A stretch of DNA of 64,000 nucleotides from Paractinoplanes durhamensis (GTDB lineage: Bacteria > Actinomycetota > Actinomycetes > Mycobacteriales > Micromonosporaceae), in assembly GCF_016862175.1 (NCBI RefSeq), contig NZ_BOML01000062.1:1-64000 (forward strand), given 5' to 3'. The translations under genes and the position numbers were made by a program. Shown here piece by piece: positions 44,228 to 53,987 of this stretch. The stretch's first letter is position 1, and each line of letters starts with the position of its first letter. The notes under the pieces are model-generated. The model did no database searches. It was not told where the DNA came from and saw nothing but the letters and a program-made list of their open reading frames with translations.

Positions 44228-44259
44228 TTCCGCCCCCGGTCGTCCCGCCGGGGGCGGAA
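44228..44259 (+). terminator. terminator after the arabinanase operon
   Basis: TTCCGCCCCCGG (44228-44239) and CCGGGGGCGGAA (44248-44259) form a perfect 12-base stem with an 8-base loop, nine bases after the stop codon. Confidence 0.85.
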
Positions 44260-44278
44260 GTTTCCTTACCATGATCGC

Positions 44279-44857
44279 GTGATCGTGATCTTCGACCTGG
44301 AGTACACCACCTGGCCCGGCGCGCAGGATCGCGGTTGGTCCGGGCCGGACGAGTTCCGCGAGGTCGTGCAGATCGGGGCGATCCGGGTCGACCCCGCGAC
44401 GCTGGTGGTGGACGGGGAGTTCGAGGCCTTGATCCGGCCGGTTCACAACCCGCGGCTCTCCGACTTCTTCCAGGAGCTCACCGGGATCACCGGGCAGGCG
44501 GTGGCCGAGCGCGGGGTCGGCTTCGCCGATGCGCTGGACGACTTCGCGAAGTTCTGCGACGACGCCTACGCCGTCTCCTACGGCAACGACATGGTCATCC
44601 TCGGCGAGAACCTGATCCTGCAGGTCCCGCCCGGCCACCCACCGGGCCGGCCCCTGCCGCCGTTCCTGAACATCCGGCCGTACCTGAACCGAATGCTGCC
44701 GGAGACCACGTCGCTGGCGTCCGGCGCGCTGGCCGCCGCCCTCGGCCGCCCCGGACCGGCCGAGTCGACCCACGACGCGCTGGCCGACTGCCACTCGATC
44801 CTGGAAGCCCTGCGCCACCTGCGCGACCAGGGCCGGCCGATCTTCGACCTCGGCTGA
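44279..44857 (+). CDS. 3'-5' exonuclease, ERI-1/KapD type
   Basis: A 192-residue DEDDh exonuclease. The Exo I motif is IFDLEYTTWPG (Asp and Glu), Exo II region includes the conserved acid after LGENL, and Exo III is STHDALADC (His and Asp). The DLEYT-WPG opening is typical of the KapD/ERI-1 branch, which trims RNA or structured nucleic acid. The GTG at 44279 fits the frame; the ATG nearby is out of frame. It stands alone between two terminators. Confidence 0.88.
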   Translation: MIVIFDLEYTTWPGAQDRGWSGPDEFREVVQIGAIRVDPATLVVDGEFEALIRPVHNPRLSDFFQELTGITGQAVAERGVGFADALDDFAKFCDDAYAVSYGNDMVILGENLILQVPPGHPPGRPLPPFLNIRPYLNRMLPETTSLASGALAAALGRPGPAESTHDALADCHSILEALRHLRDQGRPIFDLG

Positions 44858-44876
44858 CGGCTTCGCCTGGAACGGA

Positions 44877-44905
44877 GGTGGGGCCCCGCGTTGCGGGGCC
44901 CCACC
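44877..44905. terminator. strong convergent terminator
   Basis: A 13-base perfect stem built on GTGGGGCCCCGC and its mirror with a 3-base loop (GTT). It lies 20 bases after the exonuclease stop and 3 before the stop of the DUF1877-like gene, so it serves both strands. Confidence 0.9.
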
Positions 44906-44907
44906 AC

Positions 44908-45417
44908 TCACTCGGCCCAGAAGACCGTGCATTCCTGTTCGGCGGCGGCCTCGGCGAAGAAGGCCACCAACTCCTTGTAGCTCTCGGCGAGGGTGTCCAG
45001 GAGCGCTCGCTCCATTTCCTCGTCGACCTGGTAGGCGACCGGCTCCGGCGGCCAGGCCAGCTCCTTGATCGCCACCCACTCCTCCGATTCGAGCTGTGCG
45101 CGCAGGTGCACGGCCAGCTCGTCGAACGGGGTCCGGGCCAGGTGCGCCGCCGCGGCGGCGACCTGGTCCGCAGAGAGCGCGCGGGAGTCGCCCTCGCGCC
45201 CGAACGCGTGGCTCGCGTCCGGGAACGGGGTGCCGCCCGCGATCGGGTTGACCGGGAAGCCGGCCCGGTCCATCAGCGCCGACAGTCGCTGCCATGCCCG
45301 ATCGAGATCGAGCATGCCGGCGAGCGCGACGATCCGGTCGTAGGCGTCGGCCGGTCTGGCTCGAATCTCCTCGAGCCGGGCCGCCGGCACCCGGCGGAAC
45401 TCACCGAGCCAGCTCAT
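44908..45417 (-). CDS. DUF1877-like protein, putative immunity protein
   Basis: A 169-residue acidic soluble protein (MSWLGEFRRVPAARLEEI start, many Glu/Asp, hydrophobic AYDRIVALAGMLDLDRAWQRL). The N-terminus and length resemble DUF1877 (YfbM-like). It follows the RHS toxin on the same strand after 32 bases. That is the usual place for a cognate immunity gene, so immunity is proposed from context. AAGGAGAAGG precedes the ATG. Pairing is not proven; the domain family is judged by eye. Confidence 0.6.
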   Translation of the reverse strand: MSWLGEFRRVPAARLEEIRARPADAYDRIVALAGMLDLDRAWQRLSALMDRAGFPVNPIAGGTPFPDASHAFGREGDSRALSADQVAAAAAHLARTPFDELAVHLRAQLESEEWVAIKELAWPPEPVAYQVDEEMERALLDTLAESYKELVAFFAEAAAEQECTVFWAE

Positions 45418-45449
45418 CGCCTTCTCCTTCTCTCGTTCCGAACCCCGGC

Positions 45450-48400
45450 CTACGCGGTGAAGGCGTTCGGGTTCTGCGCGCGCTCGACGTTGAAACAGGA
45501 CACCGGGTCGAACGTGAAGTCGCACATGAACTGGTCCAGCTCCAGCGGGTTGTCCGAGGAGAGGGCCTTGCCGAACTTGAACGCCATGTAGAGGTCGCCG
45601 ACGACGCTGAGCGCACCCAGCGCCGCGCCACCACCACGGGCAACCTTGCCACCACCGCCCTTGCCGCCCTCGACCTCACCGGTCGTCGTCCGGGGCTTCA
45701 CCGAGGTCAGGCCCACCCCCTTGAGCGCCTTCTGGTGGGTCTCGCTGTACAACTCGCCGGAGTCCCAGCCGGTGTTCGGGTTGACGACCCGGATGTTCGG
45801 ATTGTTCTTGGCCCGCGCGTGCAGGTCCACCGCTTGCGCGTCGGTCTCGGCGACGAGGACGACGTTCTGCGTCTGAATCTTCGGTTTGCGGCCGTCGACC
45901 ACCTCGGTGGCCATCTTGTTCTCCGCCGTCCGGATGTGTGCATCGTTCCGGTCCTGGGCACCACCGGTGATGTCGTACGAGTCGACGCTCACCATCTTGC
46001 CGTTGAGCCAGGACACCTTGATCGCGTCGGCGGTGGTGCCGCGCACGGTCGACTTGCCGCCGCCGAGATCGACGACACCCTTCCCCACGATCGGGTTGTT
46101 CTCGTCCTGCAGGAAGAACTGCGAACCGTTGCCGGTGCTGGCGTCGTACAGCTCGCCGGCCGTCTTCAGGTGCTTGTTCAGGTAGCTGACCGTGCCCTGT
46201 TCCTTGCTGACGTTGGAGCTGGTGTATTCCTTGTGCGGGGTGCCGTTCTGGTCGACGTAGACGTGCGGGCTCGGCTGGGTCAGCGGCGTGTAGGAGCTCG
46301 CCGGCGGCGAACCCCGCTCGTCCATCGGCAGCATCTCGCCGCTGGGGTCGGAACCGGTGATCGGGTTGTCGCCGGCGTACGCGTACCCGCCCAGCTGGGT
46401 CGGGTCGGTGAACTCCAGCACCGGGTCGGGGCTGATGAACCGGCCGAGCGCCGGGTCGTACTTACGGGCCCCCATGTCGGTGTAGCCGGTGGCGAGGCTC
46501 TTCGGCGCGGCCAGGTAGCCGCGGGTCTGATCCGGCCAGCCGGTCACGTTGGCGCTGGCCCGCGTCTCGCCGTACGGCTTGTACTGCTGGCGGGACAGCT
46601 CCTGGGTGGTGGTGTCCATGGCCAGCGTGGCCGTGCCGTGCGAGTCGTTGAACAGGTGGAACGCGCCGCCACCGGGCAGCGAGGAACGCATCGCCACCGG
46701 CGCGCCGGTGCCGCCGTGGGCGTACGTGCGGACCGCACCGAGGACCACCGGGGTGGCGGCCGCGGTGTTGACCACGATCTGGGTGTCCCCGGCGAACAGC
46801 GTGGTGCGCCCGGGCTCGCGGCGGATCAGCTGGTTGCCCTGGGCGTCGTACAGGTACTTGGTGACGCCGGCTCCGGTGCCGGTGGTGGTCACCTCGGCCA
46901 GGTGGCCCTCGTCGTCCCACTTCAGGGCCTGCCCGTTACCGGCCGCACCGGTCCGGGTGAGCAGGTTGCCGCCGACGTCGTAGACGAGGCTCGCCGCTTC
47001 CGTCCCGCCGGTGGTGGCGGTCAGGGTGTGCGGCTGGGTGCCGGTGCGGTTGCAGGCGGTCGTGCACCCGTTCTGGTAGCCGGTGGTGACGTCGGTGCCG
47101 CCGCCGGTCGAGTGCTCGACCGACTGCGTGCGGTTGCCGATGACGTCGTAGTCGAAGCTCTGCCAGTAGGAACCGGCGCCGGTGGCCAGGGTGCCCGCGG
47201 CCGGCTCGGCGGTGGCCGCGGCCGGGCAGGCCGCCGCGGCGGTCCAGGCGTCGGCGAGCCGGTTGAGCCCGTCGTAGCGGTAGCACTGGGTGTCCTTGAG
47301 CGCGTTGCCCGACTCCGACTGGGTGTCGGACACCGACAGCACGTTGCCCGCGTCGTCGTACTGGTAGTTCATCTCGTCGACCAGCGGCCCGAGCCCCTGG
47401 GAGCGGTAGACCGACCGGCCGGCGAGCCGGAGGGTGAACTCGTCGTAGGAGTAGAGCACCTGCGCCTCGGTCGAGGACGCCCCCATGGTGAAGCGGGACG
47501 GCTGCCCGAAGTCGGTGTAGAGGCTGCTGCCGATGTAGGTGTCGATGCCCGAGGTCCGGGTGGCGGCACCGAGCGAGTTGTAGCTGTAGCTGATCGTCTC
47601 GCCGGGCAGGCCACCGACCGCCGGGTCCTGCTGCTGCTGGAGCAACTCGAGGTTCGAGCTGTACGCCATGTCGGTGGTGTAGCTGGCCGGCAACGGCTGC
47701 TCGACGCTGGGCAGGGTGATGGTCTGCCCGAGCGGCTTGCCCATCGTGGAGTAGCCGGTGACCGAGGTGGTGTAGGCGCCGGTCACGCCGGACACGTAGC
47801 GGCTGGACGACGTGAGCTTGCCGATCCGCATGGTGTCGTACGTCCAGGAGGCGTACTTGAAGTTGCTCTTGCTCTTGTCGACCGCGGTGAGTTTGCGGCC
47901 GAGCAGGTCGTAGTCGAAGGTCAGCTGGATGCCGCGGGCGTCCCGGGTGGTGACGGTGTTGCCGGCGTCGTCGTAGGCGGTGAGGCTGCTGCCGGTGTCC
48001 GGGTCGACCCGGGAGGTCTGCCGGCCGAGCAGGTCGTACCCGAAGGTCCACACCGATTTGTCCGGCGCGGTGACGGTGGCCTGCTGTCCGGCGGTGTTGT
48101 AGCCGTAGGTGATGGTCTGCGGGGTGCCACCGGTCGCGGTGAAGCCGGCGCTGACCGTGCCGGACATGGTCGGCGGGGTGGTGTACTGCGCCAGCGCGGT
48201 GGTCAGGCCGCGGCCGTCGACCGTGGTGGTCGTCGCGACCCCGCCGTCCGGCGGCACCACCGTGGTCTTGTCCCCGGTGTACGCCGTCCGGCTGTGCCAG
48301 ATCGCCACCCCGTTGTGCTCGGTGGTGACCTGGGTGGCCTGCCCGCGCGCGTCGTGGTCGGTGATCGTGGTCGACGGGATGGAGACCTGGGACAGCCGGT

Positions 48401-51400
48401 CGGAGACCAGCGTGTTCCGGGGCGCACCCGCGGTGGAGTAGGCGTTGTTGGAGACGACCGACCAGCCGTGCGAGTCGTACTGGGTGTCGGTGACCGTGAT
48501 GCTGCCGTTCTCGCCCTGCACCTGCTTCTCCAGCGGCCGCAGCATCGCGTCGCTGAGCACCTTGGTGAGCGCGTAGGTGCCGTCGTCGAGCAGCGAGGAC
48601 GTGGTGACCACCGACGGCCCGGTGCGGGACAGCTGGTAGTCGTAGGTCATGCTCGCCTTGGCCCCGGCCACCTTGCTCTTGTTCGGCAGCCAGACCGCGA
48701 CGAGCCGGCCGAGCCCGTCGTAGGTGAGCGAGTTACGCGCACCGTCCGCGGCGGTCTTCTCGATCGCGATCTGCCGGGCCGGGTCCATGGTCACGGTCTC
48801 GCGCTGGCAGTCCGCACTCGACACGGTCACCGCGGCGCAGCTCGCGCCCGGCGTGACCTGGGTGGTGGTGACGATGCTGGTGGGCAGCGCAGCACTGGCC
48901 GGGGTGATCTTCTTGAACGTCGTCTGGGCGAGGCTCACCCCGCTCGCCGACTTCGAACTCGGCGTCCGGGTGCTGGTGAGGATCCGGCCGTACGAGTCGA
49001 AGGTCTGCGCCAGCTCGTCGAGGAACGCGGTGGCGGTGGCCCCGGAGGACGCACTCGCCTTCTGGGTCAGGGTGGCGTTGCCGATCGCCGGCCTGGCCGG
49101 ACTGGCCTGGCCGTCGCCGTTGTAGGCGAACGGGTTCCCGTCGTACGAGGTGCGGGTGTCGGACAGCAGCGTGCCGGACGGGGTCGCGCCGGCCGCCGTG
49201 CAGTCCTGGGCGGTGACGATCGTCTCGGCCGCCACCACCATCGTGCTGACCTTGCCGTCGAGGTACCGGGTGAAGGTGCACTTCGGCACGTTGCCGGTGG
49301 CGCCCACCTCACCGCGGTCGGCCACCTGCACCGGCATGCCGGTGGTGCTCTGGCCGAGCGTGGTGTTGTAGAACGTGGCGGTCTCGGTCTGCCGCCAGCC
49401 GTAGGAGACGGCCTGCCGGTTGATCGTCCTGGCGGTCCGGACCATCTGCGCGGTCAGCGCCGGCAGCCCGGTGCGGGCCCGGGACGCGGTCGGCCCGATG
49501 CTGGTCGGCACGGTGATGGTCGCCTGCTTGATGGTGCCGCCGACGCCGCTGTAGACGTCGGTCTCGAAGACCCGGCCGGCGTAGACGTCCTTGTCGGCCA
49601 CCGTGACCGAGCCGTCCTGGCTGGTCAGCGCGGGCACGTCACGGGTCTTGCCGCCGGGCAGGGTGTCCCCCTCCATGCCCAGGAAGTAGTAGGTCTTGGA
49701 CAGCGTCTTCTGGTCGTGGACCTCGTTGCCGTCGGTGTAGTGGAAGACCGAGGTGTCGCCGGTGGTGACGTCCACCTCCGGGTAGCCGCGGAACTGGCCC
49801 CAGGTGCGGTACTTCGCCTTGACGACCTCGTTGTCGTCGTAGTGCCAGCCCGGCTTGCCCTTGTAGGCGTACTCGGTGACCAGCGACGGCTGCGAGCCGT
49901 CCTGGTAGTTGTTGTACTTGTCGATCGTGGTCACCTTGGTGACCGGGTGCGTGTAGAACCAGTCGAGCAGCGGCGCGGGCTGCGCCTCCGGCGTCCAGAA
50001 GATCGGGAAGCAGCCGGTGGTGTTGGTGGACGGGTCGGCCGGCACGTCCGAGCAGTCCGGCGTGCTGTATTCCACCACCGACTCGGCGCCGGACTCGGAC
50101 ACCACGTTCTGGATCCGCTGGTAGTACATCTTCGGCAGGCCGGCCAGGGTGCCGACCCGGTTGGCCAGCTGGACCGGGTTGAACGTCACCGCGGCGGTCG
50201 GGCTGTCGGCGGCGGCACCGCCGAGCCGGTCGAGGCCGGTGTGCTGGATCGAGTCCAGCCACAGGGTCGGCGCGTGGTCACCGTTGTCCGGGAAGGTCTG
50301 GGTGAGGTCGTAGCGGTCGACCTGCTTGGTGGCGCCGGCCACCTGGACCTGGGTGACGATCGAGGTGAGCTTGCGGCGCGACCAGAAGCTGGGCGCGTGG
50401 TTGGTGCAGTCGCCGGTCGCGTCGCAGCTCAGGTCGGTCGGCACGTCCGGGTAGAACTCGGGGTGCGCCTCGCTGAACGTGCAGTCGCTGACGCAGCGCT
50501 CGGCGGTGTTGAAGACGATCTGCTCGGGCGCGGTGGCGGCGTAGACGGTCGACGCGGTCATGCCGTAGTCGATGCGCTTGAGGGTGCCGCCCCGGACGTA
50601 CGAAACCGCCTTGTTCTTCATGTTGGGGCCGTAGTAGTTCGTCTCCGGCGCGTAGTAGTACGCCGTGGCGTTGTTGTGCAGGTCGACGACGTAGTCGAGG
50701 TTGAACCGGTAGCCCAGGGTGCAGGCGGTGTCGGCGAAGTCGCCGTCCGGGCAGTCGGCGACGCCCGCGTGCGCCTGGTAGACCGGCATCGTGTACGCCG
50801 ACTTGGTCTCCTCGGCGCCGGTGGTCCAGCCGGGCAGGTGGTTGAGCCCGAAGAAGAACTGGACGCCGTTCTCGGTGACCTTGAAGTACTCGCCGTTCTT
50901 GGTGCCGTTTGTCGCACCGGTCAGCTTCTCGATCTTGGTGGTCGAGTCGTCGTTGGCCGGTCGCAGGGTCTTGGCGTCGTCGTCGTAGACGAGCGCGCTC
51001 GACGCGCCGTTCAGCGACATCGTGAAACGCTGGCCGCTGCCCCAGCACACGTCGGCGTCGTGCTCGGGGGCGCCGGAGTCCTTGACGTCCTTGCACGGCT
51101 CGAAGCTGCGCTCGATGAAGTTTTCCCCCGAGGACCAGCCGTCGCCCAGCCACGAGGACTGGTTGTTGGTGCCGAGGGTGCGGGCGTCCTGGCTGGCCGA
51201 GTTGTAGGAGAGCGTGATGCCCGGCGCCGCGCCGCTGATCGGCGGCGGGACCGCGATCGGGTAGCTGTAGCCGAACGCGCCGGTGTTGCCGGTGACCGAC
51301 CACGAACCGCCGGGCGACAGGCTGGTCGCGGTGTAGTCGCCGGACGTGCCGCTCGCGTCGGCGGTGGCGGCCAGCACGGTGGCCGCCGCGGTCAGGCTGA

Positions 51401-52001
51401 CCTTGGCCGACAGCGGCGTGGCGAGGGCGGTCGACACCGGGGTCTGGACCTGGCACTTGGCCAGTTCCGGGGTGTCCAGCGCGCAGGCGGGCAGCTGCAC
51501 CAGCCGCAGCCGGGACGCGTAGCCGCCGCCGTACGCGTTGCGGAAGGTCGACGGGTCGACGTCGACGCCGACCGCGCCGGCACCGGCCGCGGCCCGCACG
51601 GTGAACATCACTCCGCGGACGCCGGCCTTCTGCGCGACCGCCTGGTCGACGGTGCTGACCTTGACCTGGTCGGGGGTGGCGCCGGCGGCCGCCCGGGACA
51701 CCGAGACCGGCGAGGAGCCGGCCCGGGTGCGGGTCGCGGCGGTGGCCGCGAGGCTGACGGTGGTGTCCTGCGCGCCCGGCAGCTTCTCGTGGCCGGTAGC
51801 GCTGAACTTGGCGTAGGCCGGCCGGGCGGCGGCCTTCTTGGCGGCTTTCGCGGCGCCGAGCGCGACCCGCTTGGGCTGGGTCGGTTTGGGTACCGACGGT
51901 GCGGCGGCGGCCGGTTCGACCGCCACCATGGATATCAAGGACGGCGCTATCACCAGCGCCAATGCGGCGCCGGCGACGCGTCGCCAGTGTTTGGACAGCA
52001 T
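45450..52001 (-). CDS. RHS-repeat polymorphic toxin with variable C-terminal domain
   Basis: A 2183-residue secreted protein. The Sec-type signal (LSKHWRRVAGAALALVIAPSL) is followed by an SpvB-like N-terminal part (PGITLSYNSASQDARTL), then many YD/RHS repeats (YDLLGRQTSRVDPDTGS, YQYDDAGNVLSVSD, YRYDGLNRLADAW). The RHS-associated core ends with ARKYDPALGRFISPDPV and DNPITGSDPSGE near residue 1890. After that comes a non-repeat C-terminal domain of about 293 residues, which is the putative toxin. It includes SVDSYDITGG, AHIRTAENKM and VVNPNTGW and ends in a Gly-rich, hydrophobic tail. I do not assign its activity; a nuclease-like fold is possible. GGGGGAGGG precedes the ATG at 52001. The DUF1877-like gene follows. 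Confidence 0.93.
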   Translation of the reverse strand: MLSKHWRRVAGAALALVIAPSLISMVAVEPAAAAPSVPKPTQPKRVALGAAKAAKKAAARPAYAKFSATGHEKLPGAQDTTVSLAATAATRTRAGSSPVSVSRAAAGATPDQVKVSTVDQAVAQKAGVRGVMFTVRAAAGAGAVGVDVDPSTFRNAYGGGYASRLRLVQLPACALDTPELAKCQVQTPVSTALATPLSAKVSLTAAATVLAATADASGTSGDYTATSLSPGGSWSVTGNTGAFGYSYPIAVPPPISGAAPGITLSYNSASQDARTLGTNNQSSWLGDGWSSGENFIERSFEPCKDVKDSGAPEHDADVCWGSGQRFTMSLNGASSALVYDDDAKTLRPANDDSTTKIEKLTGATNGTKNGEYFKVTENGVQFFFGLNHLPGWTTGAEETKSAYTMPVYQAHAGVADCPDGDFADTACTLGYRFNLDYVVDLHNNATAYYYAPETNYYGPNMKNKAVSYVRGGTLKRIDYGMTASTVYAATAPEQIVFNTAERCVSDCTFSEAHPEFYPDVPTDLSCDATGDCTNHAPSFWSRRKLTSIVTQVQVAGATKQVDRYDLTQTFPDNGDHAPTLWLDSIQHTGLDRLGGAAADSPTAAVTFNPVQLANRVGTLAGLPKMYYQRIQNVVSESGAESVVEYSTPDCSDVPADPSTNTTGCFPIFWTPEAQPAPLLDWFYTHPVTKVTTIDKYNNYQDGSQPSLVTEYAYKGKPGWHYDDNEVVKAKYRTWGQFRGYPEVDVTTGDTSVFHYTDGNEVHDQKTLSKTYYFLGMEGDTLPGGKTRDVPALTSQDGSVTVADKDVYAGRVFETDVYSGVGGTIKQATITVPTSIGPTASRARTGLPALTAQMVRTARTINRQAVSYGWRQTETATFYNTTLGQSTTGMPVQVADRGEVGATGNVPKCTFTRYLDGKVSTMVVAAETIVTAQDCTAAGATPSGTLLSDTRTSYDGNPFAYNGDGQASPARPAIGNATLTQKASASSGATATAFLDELAQTFDSYGRILTSTRTPSSKSASGVSLAQTTFKKITPASAALPTSIVTTTQVTPGASCAAVTVSSADCQRETVTMDPARQIAIEKTAADGARNSLTYDGLGRLVAVWLPNKSKVAGAKASMTYDYQLSRTGPSVVTTSSLLDDGTYALTKVLSDAMLRPLEKQVQGENGSITVTDTQYDSHGWSVVSNNAYSTAGAPRNTLVSDRLSQVSIPSTTITDHDARGQATQVTTEHNGVAIWHSRTAYTGDKTTVVPPDGGVATTTTVDGRGLTTALAQYTTPPTMSGTVSAGFTATGGTPQTITYGYNTAGQQATVTAPDKSVWTFGYDLLGRQTSRVDPDTGSSLTAYDDAGNTVTTRDARGIQLTFDYDLLGRKLTAVDKSKSNFKYASWTYDTMRIGKLTSSSRYVSGVTGAYTTSVTGYSTMGKPLGQTITLPSVEQPLPASYTTDMAYSSNLELLQQQQDPAVGGLPGETISYSYNSLGAATRTSGIDTYIGSSLYTDFGQPSRFTMGASSTEAQVLYSYDEFTLRLAGRSVYRSQGLGPLVDEMNYQYDDAGNVLSVSDTQSESGNALKDTQCYRYDGLNRLADAWTAAAACPAAATAEPAAGTLATGAGSYWQSFDYDVIGNRTQSVEHSTGGGTDVTTGYQNGCTTACNRTGTQPHTLTATTGGTEAASLVYDVGGNLLTRTGAAGNGQALKWDDEGHLAEVTTTGTGAGVTKYLYDAQGNQLIRREPGRTTLFAGDTQIVVNTAAATPVVLGAVRTYAHGGTGAPVAMRSSLPGGGAFHLFNDSHGTATLAMDTTTQELSRQQYKPYGETRASANVTGWPDQTRGYLAAPKSLATGYTDMGARKYDPALGRFISPDPVLEFTDPTQLGGYAYAGDNPITGSDPSGEMLPMDERGSPPASSYTPLTQPSPHVYVDQNGTPHKEYTSSNVSKEQGTVSYLNKHLKTAGELYDASTGNGSQFFLQDENNPIVGKGVVDLGGGKSTVRGTTADAIKVSWLNGKMVSVDSYDITGGAQDRNDAHIRTAENKMATEVVDGRKPKIQTQNVVLVAETDAQAVDLHARAKNNPNIRVVNPNTGWDSGELYSETHQKALKGVGLTSVKPRTTTGEVEGGKGGGGKVARGGGAALGALSVVGDLYMAFKFGKALSSDNPLELDQFMCDFTFDPVSCFNVERAQNPNAFTA

Positions 52002-52120
52002 GCAGCAGCCCTCCCCCGTGAACCGCGCCGACGGCGCGGAGGAGCGCCGCAGGCACGAAATGAAGCCGGTCGATCTTGAACCGGCGGCCACATATTACTG
52101 CGATCGCGACCGTCTTCGAT

Positions 52121-52146
52121 GCCCCGGACGCGGCTGCGTCCGGGGC
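52121..52146 (-). terminator. terminator after ggt copy 1
   Basis: GCCCCGGACGC (52121-52131) and GCGTCCGGGGC (52136-52146) form an 11-base stem with a 4-base loop, just past the stop of the first gamma-glutamyltransferase on the minus strand and ahead of the RHS gene. Confidence 0.8.
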
Positions 52147-52152
52147 GCCGAA

Positions 52153-53934
52153 TCAACGGTTCGGGTGGACCACGCCGGCCGTGCCACCGCCGCGGCGGAC
52201 CGGCTCGGCGGAGGCGACGAAACCGCCGTGGCCGGTGAATTCGACGGCGGTGGCGGCGCCCAGCTCGGCGGCGTCCGGGCCGAAGGTGTGGCCCAGCGCG
52301 GTCAGCGCCGGGCCGTAGGTGGTGTGGAAGGCCGGCTCGGCCTGGATGCCGGCACTGTTGCGCTGGGAGGCGCGCGGCGCGGCCATCGCGTCCGGCAGGG
52401 ACTGGCCGAGGATCAGGCGGTTGACCAGGACCTGCAGGACGGTGGTGATGATCGTCGAGCCGCCCGGCGAGCCGAGGGCGAGGAACGGCTTGCCGTCCTT
52501 GAGGACGATGGTCGGGGACATCGAGCTGCGCGGGCGCTTGCCGGGGCCGGGCAGGTTGGGGTCGGCGGCGGGCGCCTGGGTGTTGGTGAAGTTGAAGTCG
52601 GTGAGCTCGTTGTTCAGCAGGAAGCCGCGGCCGGGCACGACCATGGCGTTGCCGCCGATCTGTTCGATGGTGAAGGTGTACTCCACCACGTTGCCCCACT
52701 TGTCGGCGACGGTCAGGTTGGTCGTCGCCTGGCCCTGCTCGGTGGGTCCGCCGACCGAGGCCGGCGTGCAGCCCTGGGCGTTGATGTCGCCGGGCGGGAC
52801 CGGCTTGGTCAGCGCCGCGGACGGCGAGATCTGGCAGGCGCGCTGCCGCGCCCACCGGTCGGAGGCCAGCTTCTCCAGGACCGGCTTCGGGGTGTACGCG
52901 CCGACATAGCGGCCGCGGTCGGCGAAGGACAGGGCCGACGCCTCCAGGTAGTAGTGCAGCACCTTGGTCCGGTCGGCGGCCGACAACCCGCTCTGCTCCA
53001 GGATGTTCAGCGCCTCGGCGACCGCGGTGCCCCCACTGGACGGGGTGGACATGCCGTAGATGGACAGGCCGCGGAAGTCGGAGCGGGTCGGCGCGCGGCG
53101 GGGCGCCTCGTACCGCGCCAGGTCCTGCAACGTCAGCGCGCCGGGGCGGATCGGGTAGGCCCAGGTGCCGATCGGGTGGGTGGACACCGGCGGGTGCTGC
53201 ACGGTCCGGACGATGTCGGCGGCGACCCCGCCGCGGTAGAAGCCGTCGGCACCCGTGCGGGCGATCAGCCGGTAGGTGTCGGCCAGATCCGGGTTGCGCT
53301 GGGTCGAGCCGACCGCGGGCGGCTGCCCGCCGGGCAGGTAGATCGCGCTGGTCGCGTCGAACTGGCCGAACGCGGCCGCGTTGTCGGCGACCTGCTGGCG
53401 GAAGATCGCGTCGACCGCGAAGCCCCGGTCGGCGACCGCGGCGGCCGGCTTGAGCAGTTTCGCGAGCGACTGGGTGCCCCACGAATTGGCGGCGGTCTCC
53501 CAGGTGGCGACCGTGCCGGGCACGCCGGCCGAGAGGCCGCTGACCCGGGCTTCCGGGAAGTCGTAGGGCAGGCCGTCGGCCGGGTCGATGAAGTAGGTGG
53601 ACGTCATGGTGGCCGGGCCGGCCTCGCGGCCGTCGATGGTGGACACCCGACGGTGCTTGGCGTCGTAGTAGACGAAGAAGCCGCCACCCCCGATGCCGGC
53701 CGAGAACGGCTCGGTGACCCCGAGGGTGGCGGCGGTGGCGATGGCCGCGTCGACCGCGTTGCCGCCGCGGCGCAGCACGTCGAGGCCGACGGCGGTAGCG
53801 GTGGGGTCGACGGTCGCGACCGCACCGCCGTATCCGTACGCCGTCGGCCCGAGGGTGGTGGTCGAGGCCGCGGCGGGTGCCGCGATCAAGGTGGTGGATA
53901 GGGACGCTACTGCTAGGACCGGCAAGATCCGCAT
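52153..53934 (-). CDS. ggt: gamma-glutamyltransferase (copy 1, complete)
   Basis: A 593-residue exported GGT with an N-terminal signal peptide (MRILPVLAVASLSTTLIAAPAAA). The autoprocessing site with the nucleophile Thr lies around residue 403 in QATTNLTVADKWGNVV. The small-subunit motifs FLLNNELTDF, RPRSSMSPTIV and SPGGSTIITTV follow. The enzyme transfers or hydrolyses gamma-glutamyl groups outside the cell. Glutathione is not the main thiol of actinomycetes, so the substrate may be poly-gamma-glutamate, gamma-glutamyl peptides or glutamine. It is the most downstream of three tandem copies, all on the minus strand. Each is preceded by GGAGGATC and the same hairpin-type leader. Confidence 0.95.
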   Translation of the reverse strand: MRILPVLAVASLSTTLIAAPAAASTTTLGPTAYGYGGAVATVDPTATAVGLDVLRRGGNAVDAAIATAATLGVTEPFSAGIGGGGFFVYYDAKHRRVSTIDGREAGPATMTSTYFIDPADGLPYDFPEARVSGLSAGVPGTVATWETAANSWGTQSLAKLLKPAAAVADRGFAVDAIFRQQVADNAAAFGQFDATSAIYLPGGQPPAVGSTQRNPDLADTYRLIARTGADGFYRGGVAADIVRTVQHPPVSTHPIGTWAYPIRPGALTLQDLARYEAPRRAPTRSDFRGLSIYGMSTPSSGGTAVAEALNILEQSGLSAADRTKVLHYYLEASALSFADRGRYVGAYTPKPVLEKLASDRWARQRACQISPSAALTKPVPPGDINAQGCTPASVGGPTEQGQATTNLTVADKWGNVVEYTFTIEQIGGNAMVVPGRGFLLNNELTDFNFTNTQAPAADPNLPGPGKRPRSSMSPTIVLKDGKPFLALGSPGGSTIITTVLQVLVNRLILGQSLPDAMAAPRASQRNSAGIQAEPAFHTTYGPALTALGHTFGPDAAELGAATAVEFTGHGGFVASAEPVRRGGGTAGVVHPNR

Positions 53935-53948
53935 AGATCCTCCGAGGT

Positions 53949-53980
53949 GTAGGCAGAGGTAGCTGTCAATCTCTGCCTAC
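53949..53980 (-). promoter_or_regulatory. inverted-repeat leader of ggt copy 1
   Basis: GTAGGCAGAG and CTCTGCCTAC form a perfect 10-base inverted repeat with a 12-base centre, 14 bases upstream of the ATG and just before the ribosome site. The same element, with small changes, stands before the other two copies. Confidence 0.65.
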
Positions 53981-53987
53981 CAGATGT

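Noticed and set aside
45450..46332. Naming the RHS tail as a CdiA-type or specific restriction-fold nuclease
   Set aside because: Some local resemblance, but I cannot place the catalytic residues with confidence.
45294..52079. Very long open frame (about 2260 codons) on the plus strand opposite the RHS gene
   Set aside because: The product is Val/Arg/Gly/Ala-rich without domains, as expected opposite a GC-rich real gene with third-position G/C; the minus frame has clear RHS motifs.
53949..53980. TTGACA in the ggt leader as a -35 promoter box
   Set aside because: No matching -10 at proper distance before the ribosome site, and the hexamer falls in the centre of the inverted repeat and is not kept in the other copies.
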